Shown: positions 34,160-41,896 of the stretch, piece by piece | Position numbering within the stretch: the stretch's first letter is position 1 | Layout of the letters: the number at the start of each line of letters is the position of its first letter | Origin: Paractinoplanes aksuensis | Lineage (GTDB): Bacteria > Actinomycetota > Actinomycetes > Mycobacteriales > Micromonosporaceae | Direction of reading: 5' to 3' | Assembly (NCBI RefSeq): GCF_024137025.1 | Contig: NZ_JAMYJR010000063.1 | Coordinates: 1 to 49,966 of the forward strand | Length of the DNA stretch: 49,966 nt | Notes under the pieces: generated by a model | What the model was told of the DNA's origin: nothing | What the model saw: only the letters and a program-made list of their open reading frames with translations | The model's database searches: none | Program-made: the position numbers and the translations under genes

Positions 34160-34816
34160 TCATCCGGCCGGAACACCGCCGGCTGGGACCCACTCCTGCC
34201 ACAGTCCGACGTCTCGGAAGCCGAGACCGTGATAGAGCCGGACTCCGGCCGGGGATGACTGGAGGGCCGCGTGGCGGGCGCCGCGCTGCTGGGCGTCGAG
34301 CAGCAGGTGTGTCATGACCGCGCGGCCGAGACCCCGTCGCTGGAACTCGTCGCGGGTGGTGACGAACGAGATGTTCGCGACCGCGCCGGTCATCATCGTG
34401 AGGGCCCACGACTCCCACTGCCCGGTCGCGAAACCGTAGGCGGGCGGCATGGCGATCTCGACCCCGCTGTGCCGGGCCACCTCGATCGGCGCGACCGACC
34501 GCACCGGCACTGTCGGTGTCCCGGCCCAGCCGTCCAGATCAAGCACCATGGGTACGGTGTGCTCGTCGCGCTCGTAGCCGGCCGCCTCCAGCCCGGCGCC
34601 CGGCTGACGCACCCACAACGCGTGGTGCCGATCGCCGAAGACCTCGCGGATGCGGGCCAGGCCGGCGGGGGAGCGCAGGATCGCATTGCGCAGCAACGGA
34701 TGGGAGTGCGACATGGTGACCGCGTCCTGATCCTCGACCACCCGTGCGCCCGGATCCGCCGAGGCGAGCAGCCGCCACGATTCGAGCAGCGACTGCTCGT
34801 ACAAGGGGAAAGACAC
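34160..34816 (-). CDS. GNAT family N-acetyltransferase
   Basis: 218 residues from a GTG start. The acetyl-CoA site is in the C-terminal half: ALTMMTGAVANISFVTTRDEFQRRGLGRAVMTHLL (QRRGLGRA is the pyrophosphate-binding loop), then GARHAALQSSPAGVRLYHGLGFRDVG. The N-terminal half is less conserved (possibly a degenerate GNAT domain), as in many two-lobed members. Substrate unknown. Only 17 bases separate its start from the divergent Nudix start and no ribosome site is evident, so either the mRNA is leaderless or the true start is further in. Confidence 0.85.
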   Translation of the reverse strand: MSFPLYEQSLLESWRLLASADPGARVVEDQDAVTMSHSHPLLRNAILRSPAGLARIREVFGDRHHALWVRQPGAGLEAAGYERDEHTVPMVLDLDGWAGTPTVPVRSVAPIEVARHSGVEIAMPPAYGFATGQWESWALTMMTGAVANISFVTTRDEFQRRGLGRAVMTHLLLDAQQRGARHAALQSSPAGVRLYHGLGFRDVGLWQEWVPAGGVPAG

Positions 34817-34833
34817 GGCGTTACCGTACGCGC

Positions 34834-35238
34834 ATGGATCACGTCGTTCTTTCCTGTGTGCTGCTGGTTGATTCGCGGGGGTGGCTGCTGTTGCAGTTGC
34901 GGGACGAGCACGCGCCGAACTGGCCGAACGTCTGGGGGCTGCCCGGCGGGCATGTCGAGCCGGGGGAGAGCGTCGAGGAGGCCGCCGTGCGCGAGCTTCT
35001 GGAGGAGACCGGCCTGCGCCCCGATGGGCCCCTGATCCCGTACGCCGTGCAGGAAGTTCCCGAGCACGGCCGGACCAAGCACTACTTCTCCGGTACGACC
35101 AGCGCCCGGCCCGAGGACGTCGTGGTCGGGGAGGGGGCCGACATCCTGTTCGTCGACCCGGCCGATCTGTTCGACGGGCGGCCGTACACGCCGGGCACGG
35201 CCGAGATCCTGCGCGGGTTCCTGCAGTGCGGCCGATGA
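34834..35238 (+). CDS. Nudix hydrolase
   Basis: 134 residues. The Nudix box is complete: GGHVEPGESVEEAAVRELLE followed by ETG, with the catalytic REL.EE residues. The strand VVLSCVLLVDSRGWLLLQLRD before it is typical of the MutT-like group. Members cleave nucleoside diphosphates linked to another group and are Mg-dependent cytoplasmic enzymes; substrate open. Its stop overlaps an amidohydrolase relic (ATGA), so the original operon carried an amidohydrolase after it. Confidence 0.92.
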   Translation: MDHVVLSCVLLVDSRGWLLLQLRDEHAPNWPNVWGLPGGHVEPGESVEEAAVRELLEETGLRPDGPLIPYAVQEVPEHGRTKHYFSGTTSARPEDVVVGEGADILFVDPADLFDGRPYTPGTAEILRGFLQCGR

Positions 35239-35385
35239 ACCTCGATGACCTGCGGTTGCGGGACTACACGCCTGTACCGGCGATTCGGCGGCCGCTGACC
35301 GACGGCGATCGGTCTGCCGCCCGAGCTGCTGACCCAGGTGTACGCGGCTAATGCGGACCGCCTGCTAGCTCGCGGAGGGCATTGA
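35235..35385 (+). pseudogene. Internally deleted amidohydrolase relic
   Basis: The ATG overlaps the Nudix stop and gives MNLDDLRLRDYTPVPAIRRP, like the start of amidohydrolase_2 proteins. After about 70 bases another frame reads IGLPPELLTQVYAANADRLL to a stop at 35385, like the C-terminus of that family (GLP..VL..VY..NA.RLL). The whole metal-binding barrel is missing. As it stands the frame from the ATG closes at 35351 after 38 residues. The 3' end overlaps the opposing LysR gene. Confidence 0.65.
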
Positions 35386-36235
35386 GGACAGTGCGTACAG
35401 CCGCCCGGTGGAGGTTCTCCGGGCGGGCCAGGACGTCGATGTGCCGCCCGGCCGGCAGGTCGGCCAGCGGGCGCAGCACCACGTCCGGACCCGGTCGGCT
35501 GGTGTGGCCGGGCAGCAGCGCGAGTCCGCCGCCGGCGGCCACGATCGCGGCCACGACGCTGAACTCGTTGACCCGGTGGGTGATGTCGAGGGGCCGGCCG
35601 GCCGCCGCCGCGATCGCGGTCAGCACACCCTCGAGCGGAAAACCGGGGCGGACGCTGATCCACGGCTCGGCCGCGACGTCGGCCGCGGTGAGCGTGGTGT
35701 GCGAGGCCAGCCGGTGGCTCGCGGGCAGGGCCACGTACAGCGGCTCGTGCCGCAGCGGCACGACCGTGAGCCGGTCGGCCGGCCAGGGCGGGCTGTGGGC
35801 CAGCCGGTGGGCCAGCACCAGGTCGTAGTCGGCGACCAGGGCGGGAAAGCCGGCCTGGGCCACGTCCTGGTCCGAGCAGCGCACCGGCGGCAGCCCGGCC
35901 CGGCCCAGCAGCGGGCCGAACCAGGTGAGCGCGGCGCTGTGGAACGCGGCCACCGTGACCGGCCGGGCCGGGTCGTCGAGGTAGTCGTCCACGGCCCGGC
36001 CGGCCCGGTCGAGCGCGGTCGAGACCTCGATGGCCGCGGCGGCCAGGGCCCGGCCCGCCTCGGTCAGCACGAGCCGGCGGCCCTGGCGCTCGGTCAGCGG
36101 AACCCGCGCCGAGCGTTGCAGCGACCGCAGCTGCTGGGAGACGGCCGACGGTGTGATGTGCATCGCGCGGGCCACGGCGGCGACGCTGCCCCGATCACCG
36201 AGTTCCCTGAGCAGGCGCAGGTGATGCAAATCCAT
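35348..36235 (-). CDS. LysR family transcriptional regulator
   Basis: 295 residues. N-terminal winged helix: MDLHHLRLLRELGDRGSVAAVARAMHITPSAVSQQLRSLQ. The effector domain (about 90-290) is the usual two-lobed periplasmic-binding fold with VTVAAFHSAALTWF and VAAGGGLALLPGH. It is divergent from an EamA exporter; a palindrome lies one base outside its start codon, so autoregulation and control of the exporter are likely. The effector is unknown. Confidence 0.92.
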   Translation of the reverse strand: MDLHHLRLLRELGDRGSVAAVARAMHITPSAVSQQLRSLQRSARVPLTERQGRRLVLTEAGRALAAAAIEVSTALDRAGRAVDDYLDDPARPVTVAAFHSAALTWFGPLLGRAGLPPVRCSDQDVAQAGFPALVADYDLVLAHRLAHSPPWPADRLTVVPLRHEPLYVALPASHRLASHTTLTAADVAAEPWISVRPGFPLEGVLTAIAAAAGRPLDITHRVNEFSVVAAIVAAGGGLALLPGHTSRPGPDVVLRPLADLPAGRHIDVLARPENLHRAAVRTVLNALRELAGGPH

Positions 36236-36236
36236 T

Positions 36237-36257
36237 AGGCATGACTACACCATGCCT
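36237..36257. promoter_or_regulatory. Probable LysR operator between regulator and exporter
   Basis: AGGCATG and CATGCCT, perfect 7-base arms with a 7-base spacer, one base from the LysR start codon and 50 bases before the exporter ATG. The LysR mRNA would have to be leaderless or start within this site. Confidence 0.55.
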
Positions 36258-36307
36258 TGAGCAGAGCGCATCTTGTCTTCACGATCGGCGGGCCCCAGGC
36301 TGCCCTC

Positions 36308-37399
36308 ATGTCGATTCGCCGCAGCGATCTGTTGTTGCTGGCCGTCGCGGTGGTGTGGGGCAGCAGCTATCTGGCCGCCCAGACCCTCGTGCTGGTCGGC
36401 GGGGTGCTGGCCGTGCTGGCCCTGCGCTTCGCCGTCTCGGCCGTCGTGCTGGCCCCGGCCCTGGCCGGCCGGCGGCCGGGCCGGGCCGAGGTGCGGGTCG
36501 GGGTGCTGCTGGGCCTGACCCAGGCCGCGGTGCTGGCCCTCGAGACGTACGGGGTGTCGTTGACCAGCGCGACCAACGCCGGGGTGCTGATCAGCCTGAC
36601 GATTCTGCTGACGCCGGTGCTCGAGGGCGCGGTGCGGCGGCGGTGGCTGCCGCCGCGCTTCTTCGTGGCCGCGGCGGTGGCGGTGGCCGGCGTGGTGCTG
36701 CTCGTCGCCGGTCCGGGCCTGCGGGCGCCGACCGCGGGCGACGCGCTGATGCTGGCCGCGGCCGTCGTGCGGGCCGCCCACGTCACGCTGTCGGGGCGGC
36801 TGACCGATGGCCGGCGCTACGACACGGTGACGCTGGCCTGGCTGCAGACGGTGGTCGGCGCGGTCCTGTTCACGGTGGTGGCAGCGCCCGTCCTGCCCGC
36901 CGCGGTGCGTGCCTTCGGGCCGGGGCACTGGCTCGGCGTGCTGTATCTGGCGGTCGGCTGCAGCGTGTTCGCGTTCGTGGTGCAGCTGTGGGCGATCCGC
37001 CGGACGTCGGCGGCCCGCGCCAGCCTGCTGCTGGGCACCGAACCGGTGTGGGCCGTGCTGATCGGCGTCGGCCTCGCCGGCGAGCACCTGACCGGGGCCG
37101 CCGTGGCCGGGATCGTGCTGGTCCTCGGCGGCACCTGGTACGGCCAGCGCGTCGAGGCCGCTCACCGCTTGCTAGACGTCGACGGCCCGGGCGGCGAGGG
37201 CGGTCAGCGCCGGGCCGGGCAGCAGGGAGCCGTCCCACACGGCGGTCAGGTGGTCGATCGTGCCCTCGGTGTTCAGTTCCAGCGCGACGAAGCCGCGCGG
37301 CACCTCGCCGGACGAGGTCCACTCGTAGCCACCGCCGAGCTCCCCGCCGACGACATGGCGGACGGTGACGCCGTCACCCCAGGGGAGCGACGAGGCTGA
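36308..37399 (+). CDS. EamA/DMT-family transporter, with antisense-overlapping C-terminal tail
   Basis: Start at the ATG 36308 (MSIRRSDLLLLAVAVVWGSSY). About ten helices in two EamA repeats; typical pieces are LALRFAVSAVVLAP, GVSLTSATNAGVLISLTILLTPVLE and RASLLLGTEPVWAVLIG. Normal members end near residue 290 (about 37170), but this frame goes on to 37399 and adds about 75 hydrophilic residues encoded antisense to the SnoaL gene. The tail is probably a read-through after loss of a stop codon. Function: export of a small metabolite, likely controlled by the divergent LysR. Confidence 0.85.
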   Translation: MSIRRSDLLLLAVAVVWGSSYLAAQTLVLVGGVLAVLALRFAVSAVVLAPALAGRRPGRAEVRVGVLLGLTQAAVLALETYGVSLTSATNAGVLISLTILLTPVLEGAVRRRWLPPRFFVAAAVAVAGVVLLVAGPGLRAPTAGDALMLAAAVVRAAHVTLSGRLTDGRRYDTVTLAWLQTVVGAVLFTVVAAPVLPAAVRAFGPGHWLGVLYLAVGCSVFAFVVQLWAIRRTSAARASLLLGTEPVWAVLIGVGLAGEHLTGAAVAGIVLVLGGTWYGQRVEAAHRLLDVDGPGGEGGQRRAGQQGAVPHGGQVVDRALGVQFQRDEAARHLAGRGPLVATAELPADDMADGDAVTPGERRG

Positions 37400-37975
37400 C
37401 CGGTCGAACCAGCGGGCGATCGCGGCGCGACCCCGGATGGTCGTCCGCGAGGTCAGGTCCTCGACGGTGGCGTCGGGTGCGAAGAGGTCGGCGGTGAGGG
37501 ACTTCGCCAGCGTGTTCGCGGCCTCGTCGATGCGGCCGGGGGTTCGTACGGGAAGCTCTGAGAAAAGGTCGGGAAAGCTGTCGGCCGGGGTTCGCATGGC
37601 GGCGACCTTGTCCGCGCCGAAGTTGCGGCCGTCCCAGTAGTCGATCCAGCGGATGATGCGGCCGTCGGCGAAGCTGATCGGGGCCAGTGCGCGGATCTCG
37701 CCGCCGAACAGTTCCGGGGTGTCGGTCATGAAGACGACGGCGCCGCCGGCGGTGTCGCCGAGGATCCGGGTCGGGTACGAGAGGGCCTCCGGCGGCCAGG
37801 CCGGCATGTACTCCTGCCAGACCGCGCGCAGCGCCTCGGGCGTCGGCCAGGTCCAGCCGAGCGTGGCGTCGGCATAGAAGGTGCGCTCCGGGTGGAAGAA
37901 GGCGGTCGAGGCGTCGACGTCGTGGTCGCTCTTGGCGGCGAAGAATTGCCGGAACAGCGTTTCGGGATCGGTCAT
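37172..37975 (-). CDS. Tandem SnoaL-like (NTF2-fold) protein
   Basis: 267 residues holding two SnoaL-like domains. The first (1-130) begins DPETLFRQFFAAKSDHDVDASTAFFHPER and includes ADGRIIRWIDYWDGRNFG. The second (about 145-260) has TADLFAPDATVEDLTSRTTIRGRAAIARWFD and WTSSGEVPRGFVALELNTEG. Double-domain proteins of this type may act as cyclases, hydrolases or isomerases on small ligands. It is divergent from a second LysR gene with a T-N11-A palindrome between them, so it is a probable target. Its 3' end overlaps the exporter frame on the other strand. Confidence 0.75.
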   Translation of the reverse strand: MTDPETLFRQFFAAKSDHDVDASTAFFHPERTFYADATLGWTWPTPEALRAVWQEYMPAWPPEALSYPTRILGDTAGGAVVFMTDTPELFGGEIRALAPISFADGRIIRWIDYWDGRNFGADKVAAMRTPADSFPDLFSELPVRTPGRIDEAANTLAKSLTADLFAPDATVEDLTSRTTIRGRAAIARWFDRSASSLPWGDGVTVRHVVGGELGGGYEWTSSGEVPRGFVALELNTEGTIDHLTAVWDGSLLPGPALTALAARAVDV

Positions 37976-38031
37976 GGTCACCACTCTGCGCGGGCGTTGG
38001 CTGCTGTGGGACAGCGGTAATTGCTGACTTC

Positions 38032-38048
38032 CATCTCCCGGAGAGATG
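38032..38048. promoter_or_regulatory. LysR-type T-N11-A operator
   Basis: CATCTC-CCGGA-GAGATG is a perfect inverted repeat containing the classical T-N11-A core, 8 bases before the LysR start and 56 bases from the divergent SnoaL start. Confidence 0.6.
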
Positions 38049-38056
38049 ATCTCGGC

Positions 38057-38959
38057 ATGGAACTCCGCCAGCTGCGGCACTTCATCGCCCTCGCCGAGGA
38101 GCGTAGTTTCACCCGGGCCGCCTCGCGCGAGCTGATCGTGCAGTCGGGGCTGTCGTCGTCCATCCGCGGGCTGGAACGCGAGGTCGGTGCGCCGCTGGTG
38201 CGCCGGGGGACCCGGCCGCTGGTGCTGACGGCCGAGGGGAGCGCGCTGTTGCCCGCGGCCCGCCGGGTCGTACGGGCGGCCGAGGACGCGCTGCAGGCGG
38301 TGCACAACGTGTCGCTGGTCGTCTCGGGCACGCTGGCGGTCGGCATGGCCCAGACCTCCGGGACGGGGTGCCCGTTCCTGGACTGGCTCGGCGCGTTCGG
38401 TCAGGAGCATCCCGGTCTCGACATCACCGTCGAACAGCTGCCCGACGGGCCGATGCTGGACCGGCTCGCGGCCTCGACCCTCGACTGCGCGCTGACGTCG
38501 GCGCCGGTGCGGCCCGAGCAGTTCGACGCCTACCCGCTGGCCGAGACGTCGCTGGTGCTCGCCGTCCCGCCCGGTCACCACCTGGCCGGGGCGGCCGGGG
38601 CGCGGCTGCCCGAGCTGGCCGGCGAACGCTTCGTCGAGATGCGGCCCGGATCGGGACCGCGGGCGCAGACCGACCGGATCTTCGCCGAGCACCACCTCGA
38701 GCGCCGGGTCGTCGGCACCGCCAACGAGTGGTCGGTGCTGCTCGATCTGATCGCGGCCGGGCTCGGCATCGGCTTCGTCCCCGAGGGCATCGCGGCCGGC
38801 GACGGCGTGCGACTGCTGGCCCTGACCGGGACTGCCGTCCGCCAGCAGTGGAGCCTCGTGCTGCCCGCCCCGGACGCGCAGTCGCCGGCCGCCCGCCGGC
38901 TGGCGCAGTATCTGATCGCCCGCCAGATACCGTACGAGCAGTCCGCTACGGCGCCGTAA
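38057..38959 (+). CDS. LysR family transcriptional regulator
   Basis: 300 residues. DNA-binding domain MELRQLRHFIALAEERSFTRAA, SGLSSSIRGLEREVGAPLVRRG; effector domain from about residue 90 (GTLAVGMAQTSGTG to the end) with AAGLGIGFVPEGIA. Divergent from the double SnoaL gene. The 3' end overlaps the convergent STAS gene by 14 bases. Effector unknown. Confidence 0.92.
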   Translation: MELRQLRHFIALAEERSFTRAASRELIVQSGLSSSIRGLEREVGAPLVRRGTRPLVLTAEGSALLPAARRVVRAAEDALQAVHNVSLVVSGTLAVGMAQTSGTGCPFLDWLGAFGQEHPGLDITVEQLPDGPMLDRLAASTLDCALTSAPVRPEQFDAYPLAETSLVLAVPPGHHLAGAAGARLPELAGERFVEMRPGSGPRAQTDRIFAEHHLERRVVGTANEWSVLLDLIAAGLGIGFVPEGIAAGDGVRLLALTGTAVRQQWSLVLPAPDAQSPAARRLAQYLIARQIPYEQSATAP

Positions 38960-39308
38960 GGCGGCAGAGCACCTCGGACAACCCGGTGACGTCGAGGACC
39001 TCCTGCACCGTGCCGTGGCCGTTGACGACGGTGAACCCGCGACCGGCCTCGGTGGCGGCTTGATACCCGCTGACCAGCCCGGCCACGGCGTGGGAGTCGA
39101 TGAAGCGGGTGTGTTCGAGGTCGACCACGACGTCGGTGACGCCCGGTTGCCGGGCCGCCTCGGCCAGCGCGTGGTGGAGGGCGTCACCGATGCTCATGTC
39201 GAGATCGCCGGACAGGCTCACCCGCTGCACGCCGGTGGGCGCCGCGCGGGTCGAGATGGTGAAGTGTGGGGTGGTCACGGCGAAGTGTCTACCACGCGGG
39301 TATGACAT
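38946..39308 (-). CDS. STAS-domain anti-anti-sigma factor
   Basis: 120 residues from the ATG at 39308; a GTG at 39278 would give 110 residues and removes a poorly conserved start. The domain shows VSLSGDLDMSIGDALHHAL, VTDVVVDLEHTRFIDSHAVAGLVSGYQAA. The Ser of FIDSHAV is where anti-anti-sigma factors such as RsbV and SpoIIAA are phosphorylated. It lies 7 bases after an anti-sigma kinase gene and should compete with sigma for that kinase. Confidence 0.88.
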   Translation of the reverse strand: MSYPRGRHFAVTTPHFTISTRAAPTGVQRVSLSGDLDMSIGDALHHALAEAARQPGVTDVVVDLEHTRFIDSHAVAGLVSGYQAATEAGRGFTVVNGHGTVQEVLDVTGLSEVLCRLTAP

Positions 39309-39315
39309 CGGCGGC

Positions 39316-39762
39316 TCAGGACGGCGGTCGGCCGCCCCCGGGCCGGTTGAAGGAGGCCCAGACGTGCTTGGTCGTCCCGGTGGTGTACCAGCCGACCCGG
39401 TCCGCCGTGGCCAGGCAGATCGCCAGTCCCCGGCCCCCGGCGTGCAGGCCGGGAGGGTTCGGGGGCAGGGTCGGCCCGTCGTGGACGGCGCCGTCACTGA
39501 TGTCGATGACGAAGCAGTCGTCGTCGCTCAGCAGCCGGACGACCGCCGGCGGGGTGCCGTGGCGCAGGGCGTTGCCGGCCAGTTCGGTCGCCACGATCTC
39601 CATCAGCGAACCGGTTCGCGCGAGGTCCGGACCGGCCGCCTGACCGGCGAGGAACCGCAGGATGTCGGCGCGGATCAGCCGCAGGTCGGTGGCCTCGTCG
39701 ATGCGCCGGGTGAGCTCCAACGAGATCAGCGCGGGCGGTCTGACCATCCGCAGGGGCTCCAT
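39316..39762 (-). CDS. RsbW-like anti-sigma factor kinase (HATPase), copy 1
   Basis: 148 residues. GHKL-ATPase motifs: N-box EIVATELAGNALRHG, G1 DISDG, G2 AGGRGLAICLATADRVGWY. The end TKHVWASFNRP matches a second copy at 41330 (TKHIWAVFPA), so the two are paralogues. Such small cytoplasmic kinases bind a sigma factor or phosphorylate an anti-anti-sigma factor; the STAS gene directly downstream is the obvious partner. No sigma factor gene is in the window. Confidence 0.88.
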   Translation of the reverse strand: MEPLRMVRPPALISLELTRRIDEATDLRLIRADILRFLAGQAAGPDLARTGSLMEIVATELAGNALRHGTPPAVVRLLSDDDCFVIDISDGAVHDGPTLPPNPPGLHAGGRGLAICLATADRVGWYTTGTTKHVWASFNRPGGGRPPS

Positions 39763-39831
39763 GGGCGAGCATGATGCCCCGTGACCGGATTCGGAAACGC
39801 ACGAATCCCAGAACGTGATCTATTTTCGGAT

Positions 39832-41271
39832 TCACCCCCGCGCGGCCGCGGCGCCGGCGGGGACCCAGCGGCCCCGGCCCTCCCGTTTCGCCTCGTACAT
39901 GGCGTGGTCGGCCCGGCGGATCAGGTTCGACGAGGCGTCACCGGCATCGGTGGCCACGCCGATGCTGACCCCGACGTGCAGGGTCAGGCCCTGCCAGACG
40001 ATGGGACGGGTGAGGTCGTGGACGACCCGGTCGGCCAGCTCGGCCGCCTCGGCCGGCGACGCGACCGGGCAGAGCAGCACGAATTCGTCGCCGCCGAGCC
40101 GGGTGACCAGGTCGGTCTCGCGCACAGCGGCCGAAAGGCGCCGGGACACCACCTGCAGCACGGCGTCACCGGCCTCGTGGCCGTGCTCGTCGTTGACCTG
40201 CTTGAAGCCGTCCAGGTCGAGGTAGAGCACGCTGACCGGGGCGTCCGGGCCGGGACGCAGGCGGCTCAGGCGGTCGCCGAGCTCGATCCGGTTGGCCAGC
40301 CCGGTCAGCGCGTCGTGCCGGGCCTGGAAGGCCAGCTGAGCCTGGAAGCGTTCCTGCTCCCGCACGGCCGTGGTGAAGCGGGCCAGCACGAAGGCGGCGC
40401 ACCCGAGCGTCGCCGTGATCAGCACGATCCCGCGGCCGTTGAAACCCGACTGCAGCATGGCCAGCAGGGGCGCGGTCATCAGCGCGAGGCCCAGGAACAC
40501 GACCCGGGCCGGATGCAGCACGTGCGAGCGGTCGCCGACCCGGGTCAGCTCGGCCCGGTCCGGGTGCAGACCGGCCGCGATGATCAGGGCGTTGCCCAGC
40601 ATGACCAGCGGGCCGAGGCGGTCGACCCAGGACCAGTCGAGGACGTACGGCAGCAGGTTGTAACCCAGATCCATGCCCAGGTAGACGCCGGTGGCGGCGA
40701 GCAGCAGGCGGGTCGGAGCGGTGCGCGCCCCCGGGGACAGCGCGATGAACAGGGTGCCGGCCAGCAGCACGACGTCGCCCACCGGATAGAGCGCGGGCAC
40801 CACCGCGGTGGCCAGGCTCTCGGCCGACTGCAGCAGCGGCTCGATCAGGAACTGCCAGCTCGCGGCCGCGGCGGCCAGCGTCAGGGTCAGGGTGTCGAGG
40901 ACGGCGGCCCGCATGCGTCCCGGTGCGCGCCGGCGGGCCATCAGGACCAGGGCCACCGCGACGAGGGGGTATCCGCCCAGCCAGAACACGTCCCCGAGCC
41001 CGACCGCGGACATCGAGCCCCGGTAGAAGTGCACGAGCTCGACCAGGTCGCCCGTGAGCCACAGGGTGACGGCCGTGGCGATCAGCACCCAGGGCAGGCG
41101 TGATCCGGCATCGGCGCGCGCGGCGGCTCGCCAGCCCAGCCCGCACAGGATCACGTACGCCCCGACGTAGAGAATGTTGCCACCGTCGGATCCGTACGTG
41201 GCCATGGAGGCCGCGACGACCACCACAGCCGAGGCGAGGAACAAGCGAATGCTGCGGGTGCTCATGGCCAT
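39832..41271 (-). CDS. Membrane-bound diguanylate cyclase (GGDEF)
   Basis: 479 residues. Eight to nine membrane helices (about 8-300) form an integral sensor region of MASE type. The GGDEF domain covers about 310-470: RHDALTGLANR, VLYLDLDGFKQVNDEHGHEAGD, and active site RLGGDEFVLL. RETD sits five residues before GGDEF, the position of the product-inhibition I-site RxxD. It should make cyclic di-GMP at the membrane and be feedback-controlled. It lies in line between two anti-sigma kinase genes on the same strand. No EAL domain is attached. Confidence 0.93.
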   Translation of the reverse strand: MAMSTRSIRLFLASAVVVVAASMATYGSDGGNILYVGAYVILCGLGWRAAARADAGSRLPWVLIATAVTLWLTGDLVELVHFYRGSMSAVGLGDVFWLGGYPLVAVALVLMARRRAPGRMRAAVLDTLTLTLAAAAASWQFLIEPLLQSAESLATAVVPALYPVGDVVLLAGTLFIALSPGARTAPTRLLLAATGVYLGMDLGYNLLPYVLDWSWVDRLGPLVMLGNALIIAAGLHPDRAELTRVGDRSHVLHPARVVFLGLALMTAPLLAMLQSGFNGRGIVLITATLGCAAFVLARFTTAVREQERFQAQLAFQARHDALTGLANRIELGDRLSRLRPGPDAPVSVLYLDLDGFKQVNDEHGHEAGDAVLQVVSRRLSAAVRETDLVTRLGGDEFVLLCPVASPAEAAELADRVVHDLTRPIVWQGLTLHVGVSIGVATDAGDASSNLIRRADHAMYEAKREGRGRWVPAGAAAARG

Positions 41272-41329
41272 GCAGTCGGCGGCCGGGGGCCCGGGACGAG
41301 CAGATGTGTCCGGTCGAACAGCGCCGGGT

Positions 41330-41773
41330 TCAGTACGGCCGGATGGCCGCCGGGAAGACGGCCCAGATGTGTTTGGTGTCGTGGGCGGCGTACCAGCCGA
41401 CCTTGAGCGACATGTTCATGGCCAGCAGCAGGCCGCGGCCGCCGGCGTTCAGCGGGCGGGTGTGGGCCAGCTCGGGCACGGTCGACAGGTCGCGGTCGGC
41501 CACGTCGAGCACGAAGTGCTCCTCGGTGCGCAGCAGCCGGACCTCGGTCGGCGGGATGCCGTGCTTGATCGCGTTGGTGGCCAGTTCGGTGGCGACCAGC
41601 ACCATGCTGTCCACGATCTGCAACTCGTCCTCGTCCGGTGTCAGCCCCTGACCGGCCAGCTCTTTCCGCATGGCGGCGCGCAGGTGCACCAGTTCGGTGC
41701 TGGTGTTGAGCACCCAGACGTGCAGCTCGGTGGCTTCGGGCGGCGGCGGGGAGGTGACGAGCTGCTGTTCCAT
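41330..41773 (-). CDS. RsbW-like anti-sigma factor kinase (HATPase), copy 2
   Basis: 147 residues from the ATG at 41773. N-box VLVATELATNAIKHG, G1-like DVADRD, G2 NAGGRGLLLAMNMSLKVGWY. It is a paralogue of the protein at 39316, with a longer, Pro-rich N-terminus. It could be the first gene of a four-gene minus-strand unit: kinase, GGDEF, kinase, STAS. Partner not shown. Confidence 0.87.
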   Translation of the reverse strand: MEQQLVTSPPPPEATELHVWVLNTSTELVHLRAAMRKELAGQGLTPDEDELQIVDSMVLVATELATNAIKHGIPPTEVRLLRTEEHFVLDVADRDLSTVPELAHTRPLNAGGRGLLLAMNMSLKVGWYAAHDTKHIWAVFPAAIRPY

Positions 41774-41896
41774 GCGGGCCAAGGTGCCCCGCCGCCGCGC
41801 CCTCGACACCTCGGAGCGGTGACGAGATCCGGCGCGGGCCTGCTCGAACGGGTGACGGCGGTCCCCGGAGCGCCCTGATGGGCGGAGGCTGGGCCG

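Noticed and set aside
34102..34317. 71-codon frame after the orphan palindrome
   Set aside because: The composition is Arg/Gly-rich shadow of the antisense GNAT gene and no family pattern is seen.
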